NCBI RefSeq assembly: GCF_000004825.1
Contig: NW_008805069.1
Location: 364,972 to 428,971 of the forward strand
Length of the DNA stretch: 64,000 nt
Source of the DNA: Heterostelium album PN500
Taxonomy: Eukaryota > Evosea > Eumycetozoa > Acytosteliales > Acytosteliaceae
Direction of reading: 5' to 3'
Shown: piece by piece, positions 1-11,852 of the stretch
Layout of the letters: each line of letters opens with the position of its first letter
Numbering within the stretch: position 1 is the stretch's first letter
Translations under genes and position numbers: made by a program
Notes under the pieces: model-generated
What the model was told of the DNA's origin: nothing
The model's input: the letters and a program-made list of their open reading frames with translations, nothing else
Databases searched by the model: none

Positions 1-3000
1 TGTAGAGGAGCAACATGTTATTTGAATAGTTTAATTCAATTGATGTATATGACACCTGAATTAAAGAACAATCTATATAGCCTGAATCTCAAGGATTTAG
101 ATTTAGAACAACTAACAAACAACAACAACAACAATGACACTACACAACCAACAAATGTCACTGCCAATACAACTGCTACCACTGCCACTACCACCTCCAT
201 TAGTTCAGCAACATCAACAACAACTACTCAAAATGTATCAACTAATAATAACATAACTACTTCAAATACATCATCTAAAAACAACAACAACAATAATAAT
301 AGTAGTTATATAAATAATGATTTAGTATCATTTATGAATGAAGATATGGACGATGATATTATGAATAATGTTGAATGGGAAGAGATTGGTACTGGTGTAT
401 ATCCACCGAGATCAACCAATGATGATATTAACGATATAAATATAATTGATAATATACATATTAATAATAGTAATGATGGTGATAAGATGATTGTAGATAA
501 TAGTAATGGTAATAATAATGGTAATGATAAGAGTGGTAGTAATCAACAAGTACAGATACAAGAACAACAACAACAACAACAACAATTACAAGATAGTAAA
601 AAGTTAAATGAAGACGTTGTATTCGAGGATTTCAATAATAATAGTGATCCTTTTGCACAGTACGATCAGGATTATGTACAGTCGGTGTTGGCTTTTGGCT
701 TTGATGAATCGAGGGTGTTGGAAGGTTTGAAGAAATTCCCACATGTCTATCAACAGGAGCGTCTTATCAATTGGATACTCTCGGACGACGTCGTAGATGC
801 ACAGAACTTTGACTTTCCCGACTTGGTTCCACTCGGAACTTTCGACGATAGCAGTCATCAACTCGCTACCAACACCGACGACTACGCTGCATTCTCAATG
901 GATTTCAACACTGATGATAATATTGCAAAACAATCAAACAATAACAACAACAATGATAACAACAACAATAATAATAGTAGTTCAAAAGCAATTGTTTTAT
1001 ATGATGTAAATAATTTAAATGTAACATTAAATAATCATAATAATAATAATAATAATAGTAATAGTAATAGTAATAATAATAATGGTGGTGATGGAATAGT
1101 AATAGATTCAGATGAGATTGGTAAAGAGAAGAGTAATGTTAATGGTGATGGTGATACTACTAGTTTTATACCTTTGTTGGCAGCTGCATTCGAACAACAA
1201 CAACAATCTATACCAGGACCAGTAACATTACCACAACCAGCACAACCACAACCAAAGAAGAGAAGAGGTAGAGTTTTAGCATATGAATTGCAACGTTTGT
1301 TTTCATTCTTGCAGGTCGGAGAGGTGCGTGCTATCAGTACTGAAGATCTTACCAAGAGTTTCGGTTGGTATGGAAGTGAAGCGTCGGAGCAACAAGACAT
1401 TCACGAACTCAATCGTATTCTCTTTGACGCCGTAGAACACTCGATTAAACTCACCGCAATCGAGAAGATCATAGTACAACTCTACAGAGGTGTATTAATT
1501 AATAGAATTGAATGTACAAAATGCGGAAGTAAGTAATTAATAATAATATTAGTTAGTTAGTTTATTAGTTTGTTAGTTTGTCTTAGTTATTAATATATCT
1601 TTTAATATATATTTATAGAAATCAAAGATAGAGAAGAGTTTTATCAAGATATTCCTATTCCTATTAAAGGATTCAAGACGTTGGAAGACAGTCTAAAGGC
1701 ATTCGTCACTCCAGAGGTGTTGGACGGCGACAATAAATATAGTTGTGACGATTGCAATGAGAAGGTGAAAGCAAACTTTGGTGCTAAACTAGGTCAACTA
1801 CCACCGATTTTAGTATTACCATTGAGAAGATTCGATTTCGATTATCAAAGAGTAAGTAAGAAACAAAGAACAAGTGTGTGTTTAAGTAATACTGACATCT
1901 ATGATTATTATTATTATTATTACTAGGGATCAAGAGTAAAGATTACATCACAATTTGAATTCCCAATGGAGTTGGATATGACTCCGTATACATCGGATTA
2001 CTCGCTGCACGAGAAGAATCCAGATACCGTACCGAAACCAGATGAACAATTGTATGAACTATTCGCAGTGTTAATTCATAGTGGTGGTGCATACGGTGGT
2101 CATTATCATGCTTATATCAAAGATATAACTAAACAAGGTGTAATTGAAATTAATCAACCAACAACTGAATCAACAACAGTAACAACAACTACACCTGTTA
2201 ATTCAGAAACAACAACTACTACAACTTCTACAACAAATGCAACTGAAACATCAGAATCAGCTGCACCACAACAAACTACTAATAGTTTAGAAACAGGTGC
2301 AGAGAGTCAACTACCAGTGGAAGTTAAATCCAATGGTCAGAATCATCATGCACAAAAGAATAACAAGTCAAAGAAGAATAAGATTGATGTTCCACATGTA
2401 TACTCTGGTTGGTTCGATTTCAACGATAGTACTGTCACTCCAATTCCAGATTCATACATTGCCAAACAATTTGGTAACAAAACAGAGAGTGCTTGTATGT
2501 TATATATGTTTAACAAATTCAATCAGATCTGATAAACATATTTATTTACTTATTCTTTTTTTTTTAGATATGTTAATTTATAGAAGCAAAGATTTAAAGA
2601 CAGATAAAAGTAGTGATATTCCTTTGCATTTGGTCGATGAAATGAATCGTTTCAATACCAGTTTGGAGGAGCAGAGAATGTCCTACGATTTGACTATGAA
2701 TACAATGTTTGTGAATCCAAGATTCTTTAATGAATTTGATATCGTTGACAATGCTCTGGTGGAGAAGAACAACTTGCAACCGTCGGAATTGTCATTGGCA
2801 TTGGATGTCGGTTTCTCGGTGCAGGATCTCTACAGTCATATTCGCAAGACCTACGAAGATCGTATCGATCACACCTCCAAGCTTGTCATACAAGAGATCA
2901 TTGTGAAGGAAGGACGTGTCACACTGTTACCACCACTCAGCTCAGTATCCTCGACCAACATCAAAAAGACTGGTTTGAGAGAGGGTTGTTCACTGTTGAT

Positions 3001-5137
3001 ATGGCGAGGTGCCAATGCCGAGGGCATAACTACTCCACCCATTAATTTCACTGTTGACTATTATCCTGCGGTTAGAGTTGATGTCAGTGATGCAAGCAGT
3101 TCCGTCACCGGACACAAACAACAATTCAATCTCTCCATTGAGAGAGATGCTACTTTCGCAGAGTTGTTGAAACTCGTTGCTCAGAGTTGCCAGCTTCCAG
3201 TGGCTAGTTTGGCAGTCTATCGTAATTCCGCCAATCAATTGTTGCTGTTGGAAGACGATATGCCAAATGTCCCATTAATCGACAGAGTCTACAACGGTAT
3301 CGGTTTGCTCGTGGAGGACAACTCGCTGAAATTCGAGGAGTCTGCGCTTCGTCAGGAGTTTGAGATGAATCGATTCAAAATACAGTTGTATGTGAGCGAT
3401 CGTATCGATAACATTGATAACGACAACGATTCATTCACAACCAACAAGCCGATTACCATTCACTGCGATCCAAAGTCGACTATCCACCAGGTGAAGGAAA
3501 TCATTCTCGATATGACAAGACCCGCGGACAAAGCATATCTGCTACGCTCCACCGTCATTAGAAAGACACAACGTGGAGGTTCACCAGGTTCCACCATCTC
3601 TGACGATTCTCTCACGCTGAAGGAAGTGGATATCACCGACAGCTCGTTGATTCTCATTGAGAAGGGCACCCCGACGCAGCAGACTATCACCATCCGATTC
3701 ATCTACTTGAAGGACAAGAGCATAAGAACACTCTACTTCCCAAAGAAAGATACCATTGTCAATTTGAAAAAGACAATGTTGGATCGGTTGGATATCGATG
3801 TTGAACAGCTGCCAAACTTTGTTCTAAAGACAACGGATTCATTCGATATGCCACTTAATATCATCTCTGAGGAGGACATGACACTTGAGGAATCGGGATT
3901 GCGCTCAGAAGATCTACTGGTAATAACAGAGGGAATCATTCCATCGAAGGACGAAATCATCTTGAAGTTTGGATTGTATCAAGTGGAGAATGCCTACAAA
4001 CAATATCCTTCACCATCGTCACCGGTCCTCCATTTGAATCCACAGTACAGTCCACTGACATGTGACTTGTTCACAGTGAAAACGGTCGGTGATCTCTCGC
4101 TCAACAAGAAGCTCACTATCAATGAGTTGAAAGCAGAGTTGTTGTTATGGCCAAAACTAACAGAGCTATACCCACAGTATGACGCATCGCAAGACGACAT
4201 TCGTCTGTGGCTGGAGGAGAAGTTGCTCTCTGGACATGGATGTGGAAATAAACAGTTGGCTAAACTACACATTCAACAAGAGGCATCGATCACCATTGAA
4301 TTCTTCAAGAAGGAGACACTCCCAGTTGTTGAATCCACCAATCCACCACCCATTCTCCTATATCTCCACAAGAGAATACCAGAATCTCAGTGTTTCTCTC
4401 ATCCACCAAGACAGATCTATTTCACTGGCAAGCTAATCTCTGAACTTCTCACACAAATATCAAGCATTTGTGAAGTTGAAGAGGAACATCTTAAAATCTA
4501 TAAATATGTCACACATCAACACAACAATCCGTGGCGTATTATTGAAGAGCGTGCAATCAACAACAACAACAATAACAAACAAAATAATAATAATCAGTTA
4601 TCAATTAATATTCATGATGATTCAACTGAACAATCACCTTCAACATCAGCACAACAAGAAGATAACAACAACAATATGATTTTGGATGGTGATTACAATT
4701 CCAATTCAACTGTAAATATTAATGCAGAGAATGAACTACCTATTGATTCTGTAGTTGACGAACCAACAAACAATATCATAAAGACCAATGAGAGTGTTGA
4801 TGATTCTAGCACCAGTGGTAATAGCTCTAGTACTCTATCGACTGGCAACATTCCACCACCACCTCCACCACGTCCAGAAAAGAAAAAGAAACCCAATACC
4901 AGCAATCCAAATGAGCTCCGAGGTAAACCATGGATGCTCAAAGACGGTGACATGATTGCATTCTTGGATCAACGTGAAGATCCTGAACAAAACGATCGAT
5001 TCGCATTGATCATGGAGAAAAACAACTACAAATCAAACAACTACGGAGCTAACAACAGCAACTCTAGAAAACAAAATCAAACCACCAAATATAGAGCACC
5101 AGAAAGAGAATTAAAGATTCAACTTGATGAATATTAA
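1..5137 (+). CDS. usp40: USP40-type ubiquitin C-terminal hydrolase (5' end outside window)
   Basis: Cysteine protease that removes ubiquitin from proteins. Exons 1-1528, 1619-1851, 1927-2494 and 2568-5137 join in frame (1632 residues in the window). The window opens inside the Cys box (GATCYLNSLIQ, catalytic Cys codon at 16-18), so probably 50-60 N-terminal residues lie to the left. Next come a long Asn/Thr/Gln-rich insert, a UBA-like segment (about nt 655-790), the box QQDIHELNRILF typical of USP40, two CxxC pairs of a zinc ribbon (about 1513 and 1743), the His box GGAYGGHYHAYIKD (about 2095) and the WFDFND box. The exon 3/4 junction restores SAYMLIYRS. Exon 4 encodes the long C-terminal region, probably ubiquitin-like folds, with a poly-Pro patch (about 4852). 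USP40 rather than USP47/USP7 is inferred from the LNRILF and zinc-ribbon context. Confidence 0.9.
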
Positions 5138-5518
5138 TATTAATTAATAAAAATAATAAACTAACCAATTATTATTATTTATTTTTTTACAAATAATAAT
5201 AATTGAAAATAAACATTTATATGTTCAGCTTTTGCACACAAAAATTAAATTTAACACGTGTTATAAACTGACGACCTGAAAATAAAAAAAAAAAAAAACT
5301 TGACAATTCAACCAATTTTTTGGGATTGTGAATTTTCTAACGACATATATTCTATTGTCCTCATCTTTATTTAAGTGTATTATTATCTTTTTTTATCTTT
5401 TTTATTTAATTATTATTCTTTATTCAATCATTTATTTTAAACTTAAATATATAATTGCATACATATATATTTAAAATTAGATAAAGTTAAGAAAGATTAA
5501 TTAATGAACAAACGAACA

Positions 5519-5594
5519 ATAGATAGATAGATAGATAGATAGACAGATAAAATATTAAAGAGAATTAATATAGATATAGATATAGATAGATAGT
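5519..5594. repeat. GATA microsatellite in promoter region
   Basis: The 475-bp gap between the USP40 stop and the next ATG is AT-rich. It holds a (GATA)n tract at about 5520-5548 and a second shorter GATA/GATATA tract at 5571-5594, just upstream of the start at 5613. A short palindrome, AACACGTGTT, with an E-box-like CACGTG core lies near 5253. I see no gene in the gap. Confidence 0.8.
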
Positions 5595-5612
5595 AAATAG
5601 ATATATATTATA

Positions 5613-6968
5613 ATGAAAAGATTACATATACTATTTGCTATAGTATCTAGTTTTTGGTTATTAGGTATAGTCGTATACCTGGTGAATACCAAATCGGTGA
5701 CTGAGAATCTATCACTACCAGATAAACCAGTGTTTCAATGTGAACACATCGATATAGTTTATACTTGGGTCAATGGTAGTGATCCTGTACATATACAATC
5801 AAGAGTAGAGAGAACTGGAGGGTAAATATCGAATTAAACAAACTTTGTTACATAGCAACATAGATTATTAATATTAATACATTCATTAACTTAATATTAT
5901 ATAATAATATAACAGTGGTAGTAGATATTCATCACCAGGTAACAATAGATTCCGTGATTTGATGGGATTAAAGTATTCATTGAGAAGTCTGAAAAAGTAT
6001 GCACCTTGGATACGTAGAATCTTTGTAGTATCCGACAATCAATATCCATCATGGTTCGACAAATCATCAGATGAAGTTAGATTTGTATTCCATAAAGATT
6101 TCTTTTTAAACAAGTATGTAGATTGTTTATTATTATTATTATTTCGACAATCTATAGTTATAGTGCATGTATAAACTAATTACTTTTATCAAATTACCTT
6201 GTATTTATATAGAGAGGATTTACCAACATTCAATTCAAACTCGATTGAATCAAACTTTTTTAATTTACCAGATGAAGTATCTGATTGTTTTCTTTATTTT
6301 AATGACGATATTTTCGTTGGTTCTCCAAGTATGTATAGATATATAGATATATAGATAATCAATAGAGATTGATAGATTGGATATTAATAATAATAATTTG
6401 GTAATTATATATTATAGTTCAAATTAAAGATTTCTGGGATCCAACATATGGACAAGCGATATATAAATCATCATGGACAGCACCACAGCCAAAAGAGAAA
6501 ATGGGTAATATCTGGCACAGATGTATTGCATACACCAACGAGTTGTTGAACGGCATGTGGGGAGTCGATAATCACAGTCGTCACTATGCATCGCACGGTG
6601 CCAACTTTTTCAATAAACCGATTCTCAAGATGATGCAACAGGCGATGCCAGAGGCATTCGCCATAACATCGTCGAACCCGTTCCGTCGTGAGAACGATCT
6701 ACAGATTCCATTCCTCTACTTGCAGTTTGTTCAGCGATACTACGCCACGTTCGAGCCACGTTCGATCAACTACTACGCCCTGATATCGGAGGACTACGAC
6801 AAGGTCACTTCGGAGTTTTCGAAAATCAACAGTCTCCGTCCAAAGACAGTGTGTCTAAACGATGGTCTCAACGCCGACAATCCAAATCTAAGCGTCATAG
6901 AAGCGCTTAGTGTTTTCTTTGAAAACTACTTCCCAGAGAGAGGCTCTTGGGAAGTGAATCAAGATTAA
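5613..6968 (+). CDS. Stealth-family / GlcNAc-1-phosphotransferase-like type II membrane enzyme
   Basis: Exons 5613-5821, 5916-6113, 6213-6328 and 6418-6968 join to 357 aa. An N-terminal signal anchor (about residues 4-24, LHILFAIVSSFWLLGIVVYL) suggests a type II Golgi protein. The four Stealth conserved regions follow in order: CR1 IDIVYTWVNGSDP; CR2 around RFRDLMGLKYSLRSL and IRRIFVVSDNQYPSWF; CR3 with YFNDDIFVGSP before it and the H(x)nASHGANFF stretch; and a CR4-like end. GNPTAB, the enzyme that starts mannose-6-phosphate tagging of lysosomal enzymes, has this core. Dictyostelid lysosomal enzymes carry GlcNAc-1-P and Man-6-P modifications, which fits. It is a minimal version without the Notch/DMAP inserts of the animal enzyme. 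The exact acceptor is unknown. Confidence 0.88.
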
Positions 6969-7036
6969 TAGTAATAAAATAAAATAAAATAGTAATAATA
7001 ATAGTCGTGATAATAATAATAATAAGATGGTTTATT

Positions 7037-8562
7037 TTATTGCATTTGAAGTAACCATGAACGATATTTGGTAGAGCGTAAATTATCACGAATTTGATTG
7101 ATCAATTCCCATTGGTTGTTTGCTAGAGAAAAAGCAAAATTGTCTCCGTTTCCTTGGATTGAATAAATATAGCTCTGACCGTTTGTTGATTGATGATAAA
7201 TTAAATCTCGGCTAAAGATATTACCTTTTACTTGGCTTTTATCAAATATTTTCACCTCATAGCTTTCAATATTGATACGATACAAGCCATACACTGATAG
7301 AAGATATAGATTGCCTTTACCATCTGTGCATGCCGATCTTGGTGCAGGTGATATATGCATGAGTCTTCGAGGTTGATTGGCGTATGGGATTTCTATTGGT
7401 AAGTCTAATACTACTTTGGTGTTTGTGTCGATTCTAACAATCTTTGCCCATGCTGGCGTGAAGAGATAGATAGAATCTTTCAAGATGAATGAAAAAGTTG
7501 TAGAATTTGATTTCATATCGATTGTTGTGAATCTTTCGATCGTTGTTTTGTTGATGTTGTATCTGTAGATATCGGTTTTTTGATTATCTTGTCCGTCGAA
7601 CAAATAGATATGTTCTTTACCGTCAAAGCAAGCCGATACAACAACCTGAAGGTCGACTCCTTTAAAATCAATGAACACAAAAGTTTTGGTAGAGATTGTG
7701 TACTTTACTAACCGATTGGATGTCATAACCGAACCACCAAATATATAGATAAAGTCACCAAAATTGATAATCGAGTTCGATTGGTCAAACATATCGTTCG
7801 ATAGGATATTTTCGAAAATCTGAGCGCTAGAATGAATGTTGTTTCGATCTGTAATATTGACGATTGATGTTCTATGACCTTCAGTTGATAATATATATGA
7901 TTGGTTGTGTTGCACTGGTAGTAATGGAGCTGATATTATTTGATCTTGTGACATCTTTGATAATCTGAATGATGATTGAATCTGAATTGTGGCTGTATTG
8001 ATTTGATCATTATCGACAATCAATTGATATTGTTGTGATTTTGATTGTTGATTATCATCATTATCATTATTATTGATTTTAATTGTGTTATTGTGTTCAA
8101 GTAATAAATTTAAGAGTGAATGATCATCATTGTTGTTTACTTTGTTGTTTTGATTATCGAAATAGAACAATGTATTGTTGTTCGATGAAATGAATTCATT
8201 GTGATCTGAACATTGTGAAATCGATCGAATTATTGTTGTTATTTGATAGTTATCTGTTGTATCTGTTGATAATGATGAGCATGATGATTGTGATTGCGAA
8301 TCTGATCGATTGGTGATATGATTATTGATTGTGTTCAATGATTTCATGATTTTGATTTGTTTATCGATTTGTTGTTCTAATTGATCTTTGTTTACAATTA
8401 GTGGTTTCTTTAATCTATGTTCTTCAACAACAAGGAATTCATGTAATTCTTTGAATTTACTTTCAATCTCTTGTTCTGTTTGTTGTAATTGTTCATATTT
8501 CGCAACTTGTAATTTCAAAGAATCGAATGTTGTTTGAATACTGGTTTGAATATCTTTAATTC

Positions 8563-8599
<37 letters not shown>

Positions 8600-8746
8600 G
8601 ATATTTGCTTTAATATTATCGATATGATCGTATGAATGATGCGAGTGATTTGGTGAACATACAGTACACATCAAAACATTACAATCATAACAAATTAACT
8701 CTTGACTCCTGTTATGTATTCCACAGATATTATTTATATTATCCAT
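7037..8746 (-). CDS. B-box zinc finger, coiled-coil, beta-propeller protein (copy 1)
   Basis: Single-exon gene, 569 aa. The N-terminal B-box reads CGIHNRSQELICYDC then CTVC and closing histidines. A poly-Asn tract, a long coiled coil (YEQLQQTEQEIESKFKEL onward) and a conserved linker (SISQCSDHNEFISSNN) follow. The C-terminal half has five or six Kelch-like blades, such as NFGDFIYIFGG, ACFDGKEHIYLFDG and CTDGKGNLYLLS. The layout resembles TRIM proteins without the RING, so protein-protein scaffolding is likely; no catalytic function is visible. Five related genes and one relic occur at 31-57 kb. This copy has the most divergent propeller, yet its coiled coil is almost identical to theirs. It converges with the Stealth gene. 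Confidence 0.85.
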
Positions 8747-9273
8747 TTTATTATAACATTCAAAAAAAAAAAATCAATGAAGAATTTTTTAAAAAAAATT
8801 ACAAATGTAAAAAGTCAAATAAACCAAAATTGTGAAACAAAAATAAAAACCTGCTTTTGCGAAAAAAAGGTGACAGTGGAACAATTCAAAATTAACAAAT
8901 CAATTTATTATCTTTTCGAAATCGAGATCTCATCTAATAAACTTATAAAATTAATTTTAAAGTATTAAAACTGATATTTGGTCGATTGATCTTCCAACAT
9001 TTGATCAAAAATAACGTTAAATTTTCTTTGTCTAATCTTTCAATAAGCAAAACTTAAATTTGTAAAAAACACCATCGTTGAATAAAATTTAAAAAATAAA
9101 GTTTGTTTGTGCATCATAGTTGGACACAATTTTAAATATTGTTTGAAAAATAAAATTAAATGGGTGTCAAAATGAACCTAAATTTTCAAAGTTGTAAATG
9201 ATTTATTTTTTTAACATTTCCATTAACATATTAATAATATAGTTTTTTAAAACTATAATTATACTTATCAAAA
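8747..9273. other. AT-rich intergenic region
   Basis: 527 bp, the shared upstream region of the divergent B-box gene and the small plus-strand gene. Only short open frames that run through A/T tracts are present. I see no gene or RNA here. Confidence 0.6.
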
Positions 9274-9714
9274 ATGATTTCAAATTGTATTTTTAGAGTA
9301 ATAGTACCTATTCTTATTTTTTATTATCTTTTGTTCTTTAAAAAAGTAAAATTTGATGACTGTATGTTATATTCTATTACATCTTTGTGTGTCACGATTC
9401 CATTTAGAATAGGATTAGAAATTTTAATTTGTAAGGAAAAAAAACAAATAAATAATTTTATAAATTTACTAATTTCAAATGAATATATAGATTTTATTTC
9501 ATTAATATTCGAACCAACAGATGATATAGAAAATTTACAAAAGGAAGTAATGAAGTGGAAGTATGAGAATGAAAAGCTTAAATTTTCAAATCTGGAGTTG
9601 AAATTCAACAAATTTCATCAAGATACCATCAAAAATAGAAACTCTTGCGCAAATGAAAGGAAAGAGAATTTATCATTTATGTCCAGGTTAATAAAATTTT
9701 TGTTTAGACGATAG
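9274..9714 (+). CDS. small membrane-anchored coiled-coil protein, unknown function
   Basis: Single-exon, 146 aa, not recognised. Residues 8-22 (IVPILIFYYLLFF) form a hydrophobic anchor. A second moderately hydrophobic stretch spans about 32-52, and the C-terminal half has a coiled-coil pattern (DIENLQKEVMKWKYENEKL). It ends in basic residues (KFLFRR). The ATG lies in an AAAATG context usual for dictyostelids. The next small gene (10092-10383) shares the plan of a short hydrophobic N-terminus followed by a D(I/V)E(N/K)LQ coiled coil, so the two look like diverged tandem paralogs. Confidence 0.6.
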   Translation: MISNCIFRVIVPILIFYYLLFFKKVKFDDCMLYSITSLCVTIPFRIGLEILICKEKKQINNFINLLISNEYIDFISLIFEPTDDIENLQKEVMKWKYENEKLKFSNLELKFNKFHQDTIKNRNSCANERKENLSFMSRLIKFLFRR

Positions 9715-10091
9715 CTATTCATCAAGAAATATAAAGGATAAAATTGTTTATTTCTAAGAATATCCTTAAAATTATATCAAAATAAAATCAATAAATCTAA
9801 ATCAATATTGTATAGTTTAATATAGATAAACCTGAGTAACATTCTCTTCCCTATTAACTTTTTTTGTGGGAATGTAAGTTTTGAATATAAATTTAATTTT
9901 ATTACACTAAATAATTTTTAAATTAAAATTTTGCTTTTATCAAGATTGACATTTTTTTGGATTTTGTTTTAAAAATATTAATTATCTTTTTTTAAAAACT
10001 TATTTTTTAAAGTTTATTCAATTGTTTTATTTGATTGAAATTAAATTCAAACTTATTTTTTTTTTTTTCTAGTAGTTATTTTATATCATAA
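9715..10091. other. AT-rich intergenic region
   Basis: 377 bp between the two small coiled-coil genes. T-rich runs just before the ATG at 10092 look like a dictyostelid promoter. Nothing else is seen. Confidence 0.5.
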
Positions 10092-10383
10092 ATGACGGAT
10101 TTAGATTTAGTAATAGATAAAATTTTAAAAATATCAGAATATATATTATTCTTTTTTATAATAGTTGGATTGGTAGAATCTATCAAAGGTAAATTTGTTT
10201 CTAAAACATATTTAAAAAATTATATTCTAATATTTAGTTTACAAAGGAATACTTTTAAGAATGATAAAAGAATTTTTGATAAAACCCACCCATAAAGATG
10301 TGGAAAAACTACAAATTGAGATACTAGGTTTAAAATTAGAGAATACCAAATTAACTAAAGAGAAGAAAGAACTTGAAACTTAA
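10092..10383 (+). CDS. small membrane coiled-coil protein with one intron
   Basis: Exons 10092-10188 and 10238-10383 join across a 49-bp GTAAAT...TTTAG intron to give 80 aa. Without splicing, the frame closes early. The N-terminus holds one hydrophobic helix (about residues 17-29, EYILFFFIIVGLVES). The second exon adds a coiled coil, KDVEKLQIEILGLKLENTKL, matching the C-terminal part of the upstream gene. After the TAA at 10381 the same frame stays open for about 37 further codons, so the stop may be a recent nonsense mutation or the true end. Function unknown. Confidence 0.5.
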
Positions 10384-10824
10384 GAAATATCAAATGAACA
10401 TCATTTTTGTTTTTTAAATCTTTTTGACTCCTCATCTAATAATAAAAAATCTATAGATAGACAATCTTTAGGTTAGTCTATTGATACCTATATTATATAA
10501 TAAAATACACTTTTTTCTTATTTAATAGTAGATTTAAAATATGAAATGAGCTAAAACACAGCACTGAGAAAAGATTGATTAATTGTCTCCTTTCAAGGTT
10601 GCTGATGACTTTGCGGCTACATCGCCAAATTCGACCTCGAAGTTCTAACTGACTTTGTTTAAATCTGCCACTTAGAAAACAATCAAGATATAAGATTACT
10701 AGTTTATGATATTTAAATTATATAGAGCTGTACTACCAATCATTGCACCTGACATTTAGCTAATAAATCAAATTAAAATGATACTATTAAAACAAAGATT
10801 AGAAGATATTGATAAAGATTCTTT
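10384..10824. other. intergenic with coding-like remnants
   Basis: 441 bp. The first ~110 bp continue the frame of the preceding small gene after its stop. A GC-richer patch at about 10590-10680 is open on the minus strand for some 75 codons (roughly 10497-10726, containing LELRGRIWRCSRKVI) but has no ATG and no recognised relative. Likely decayed coding DNA. Confidence 0.3.
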
Positions 10825-11532
10825 TTAAGCATTCATTTGAGCTTTATTTTTTAATAGTGATTTTAAATCTTCTATTCCTTTACGATGTTTGATTTCTTCT
10901 TCTCTGCCACGTTCAAGAATGGATCTTGAAGCTTGCCATAAATCCGAACGGTTACAAATTCTTTCGTATGCTCGGTTGGTGTCATCTTCATTGGAATGCA
11001 TTGCTGAGAGTATGGCACTGTCGTTACCTCTCATCTCGTCGAGTACCACTTTTCCACGAGATAGAAATCGTTTCGACGATGGACCAGACGGTACACTCTC
11101 ACCATGCTGCCATAGTAACTCTGTAAGATCTCTGATGTGTCGTTGATGATCCAACATATACTCTTCCAACACCTCTTTACTTCGTTCGTCGGACATATGG
11201 TCAATCGATATCTTGTACGATTCGATTGCATCGTAATCACATTCCACCAACTTTTGTAAAGCACTTACAAACGATTCATTATTTGTATTTTTCTCTTTTG
11301 TATACATCATACTCATTTCTCTTTTTCCATAATTTGCAATATTATTATTATTTTTATTATTTACAAAAAGATAATTATTGGTATTTACATTTTTATCTTT
11401 ATTTTTATTATTATTAATATTTGATTTATTTATTAAAATTGAATATGATTTCAATTCCTTTGGAATTGATACTGGTTTAATAAATGATTGTTTAGAACAA
11501 CTATTTAAAACAGATAAAAGTGTTTTATTCAT
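10825..11532 (-). CDS. ferritin-like (DUF2383-type) four-helix protein, probably mitochondrial
   Basis: Single exon. I chose the ATG at 11532 (235 aa) over an in-frame ATG ten codons upstream, because it starts a presequence-like N-terminus (MNKTLLSVLNSCSKQSF). A low-complexity Asn/Lys linker follows. The last ~145 residues (from about FVSALQKLVECDYDAIESY) have the helical repeats of the ferritin-like DUF2383 family: DYDAIESY in helix 1, DHQRHIRDLTELL in helix 2, and later helices with EEEIKHRKGIEDL. Members are mainly bacterial and of uncertain role, possibly metal-binding or stress-related. A bacterial or endosymbiont origin is possible. Family assignment is from pattern memory only. Confidence 0.65.
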   Translation of the reverse strand: MNKTLLSVLNSCSKQSFIKPVSIPKELKSYSILINKSNINNNKNKDKNVNTNNYLFVNNKNNNNIANYGKREMSMMYTKEKNTNNESFVSALQKLVECDYDAIESYKISIDHMSDERSKEVLEEYMLDHQRHIRDLTELLWQHGESVPSGPSSKRFLSRGKVVLDEMRGNDSAILSAMHSNEDDTNRAYERICNRSDLWQASRSILERGREEEIKHRKGIEDLKSLLKNKAQMNA

Positions 11533-11852
11533 TTTTTTGTTTTTTAAAAAATTTATATACAAATTATATTTACATATATTTATTTTATTTATAATATTAA
11601 TTATTGAAAATACATGATAATATATATTTGTTTTATAATAATTAATTATATTTTTTTTTTTAGATTATTCCTTTTCCATAAATCTTAAATTCTAAAAAAA
11701 GAAAAGTTTTTATGGTGGGTGTGGTATTTTTTTTTCTTCGAAAAAAAAAGACAAATGTTTGTTGATTATTATCTATAAAATACAAAGATAGATAGATAAT
11801 TTTAACAATGTACAAGATGATTTAAATATAGTTATTTACAAAGGGTTGTTGA
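11533..11852. other. AT-rich intergenic region
   Basis: 320 bp between two minus-strand genes, with T- and A-tracts and a short GATA repeat near 11785. Nothing else recognisable. Confidence 0.5.

Noticed and set aside
2297-2567. Upstream extension of the frame used by USP40 exon 4
   Set aside because: This stretch overlaps exon 3 in another frame. The GTATGT donor at 2495 and the AG at 2567 restore the conserved SAYMLIYRS, so the extension is not translated.
8632-8968. Plus-strand frames over the start of B-box copy 1
   Set aside because: They overlap the B-box coding start and consist of Lys/Asn translated from A-runs.
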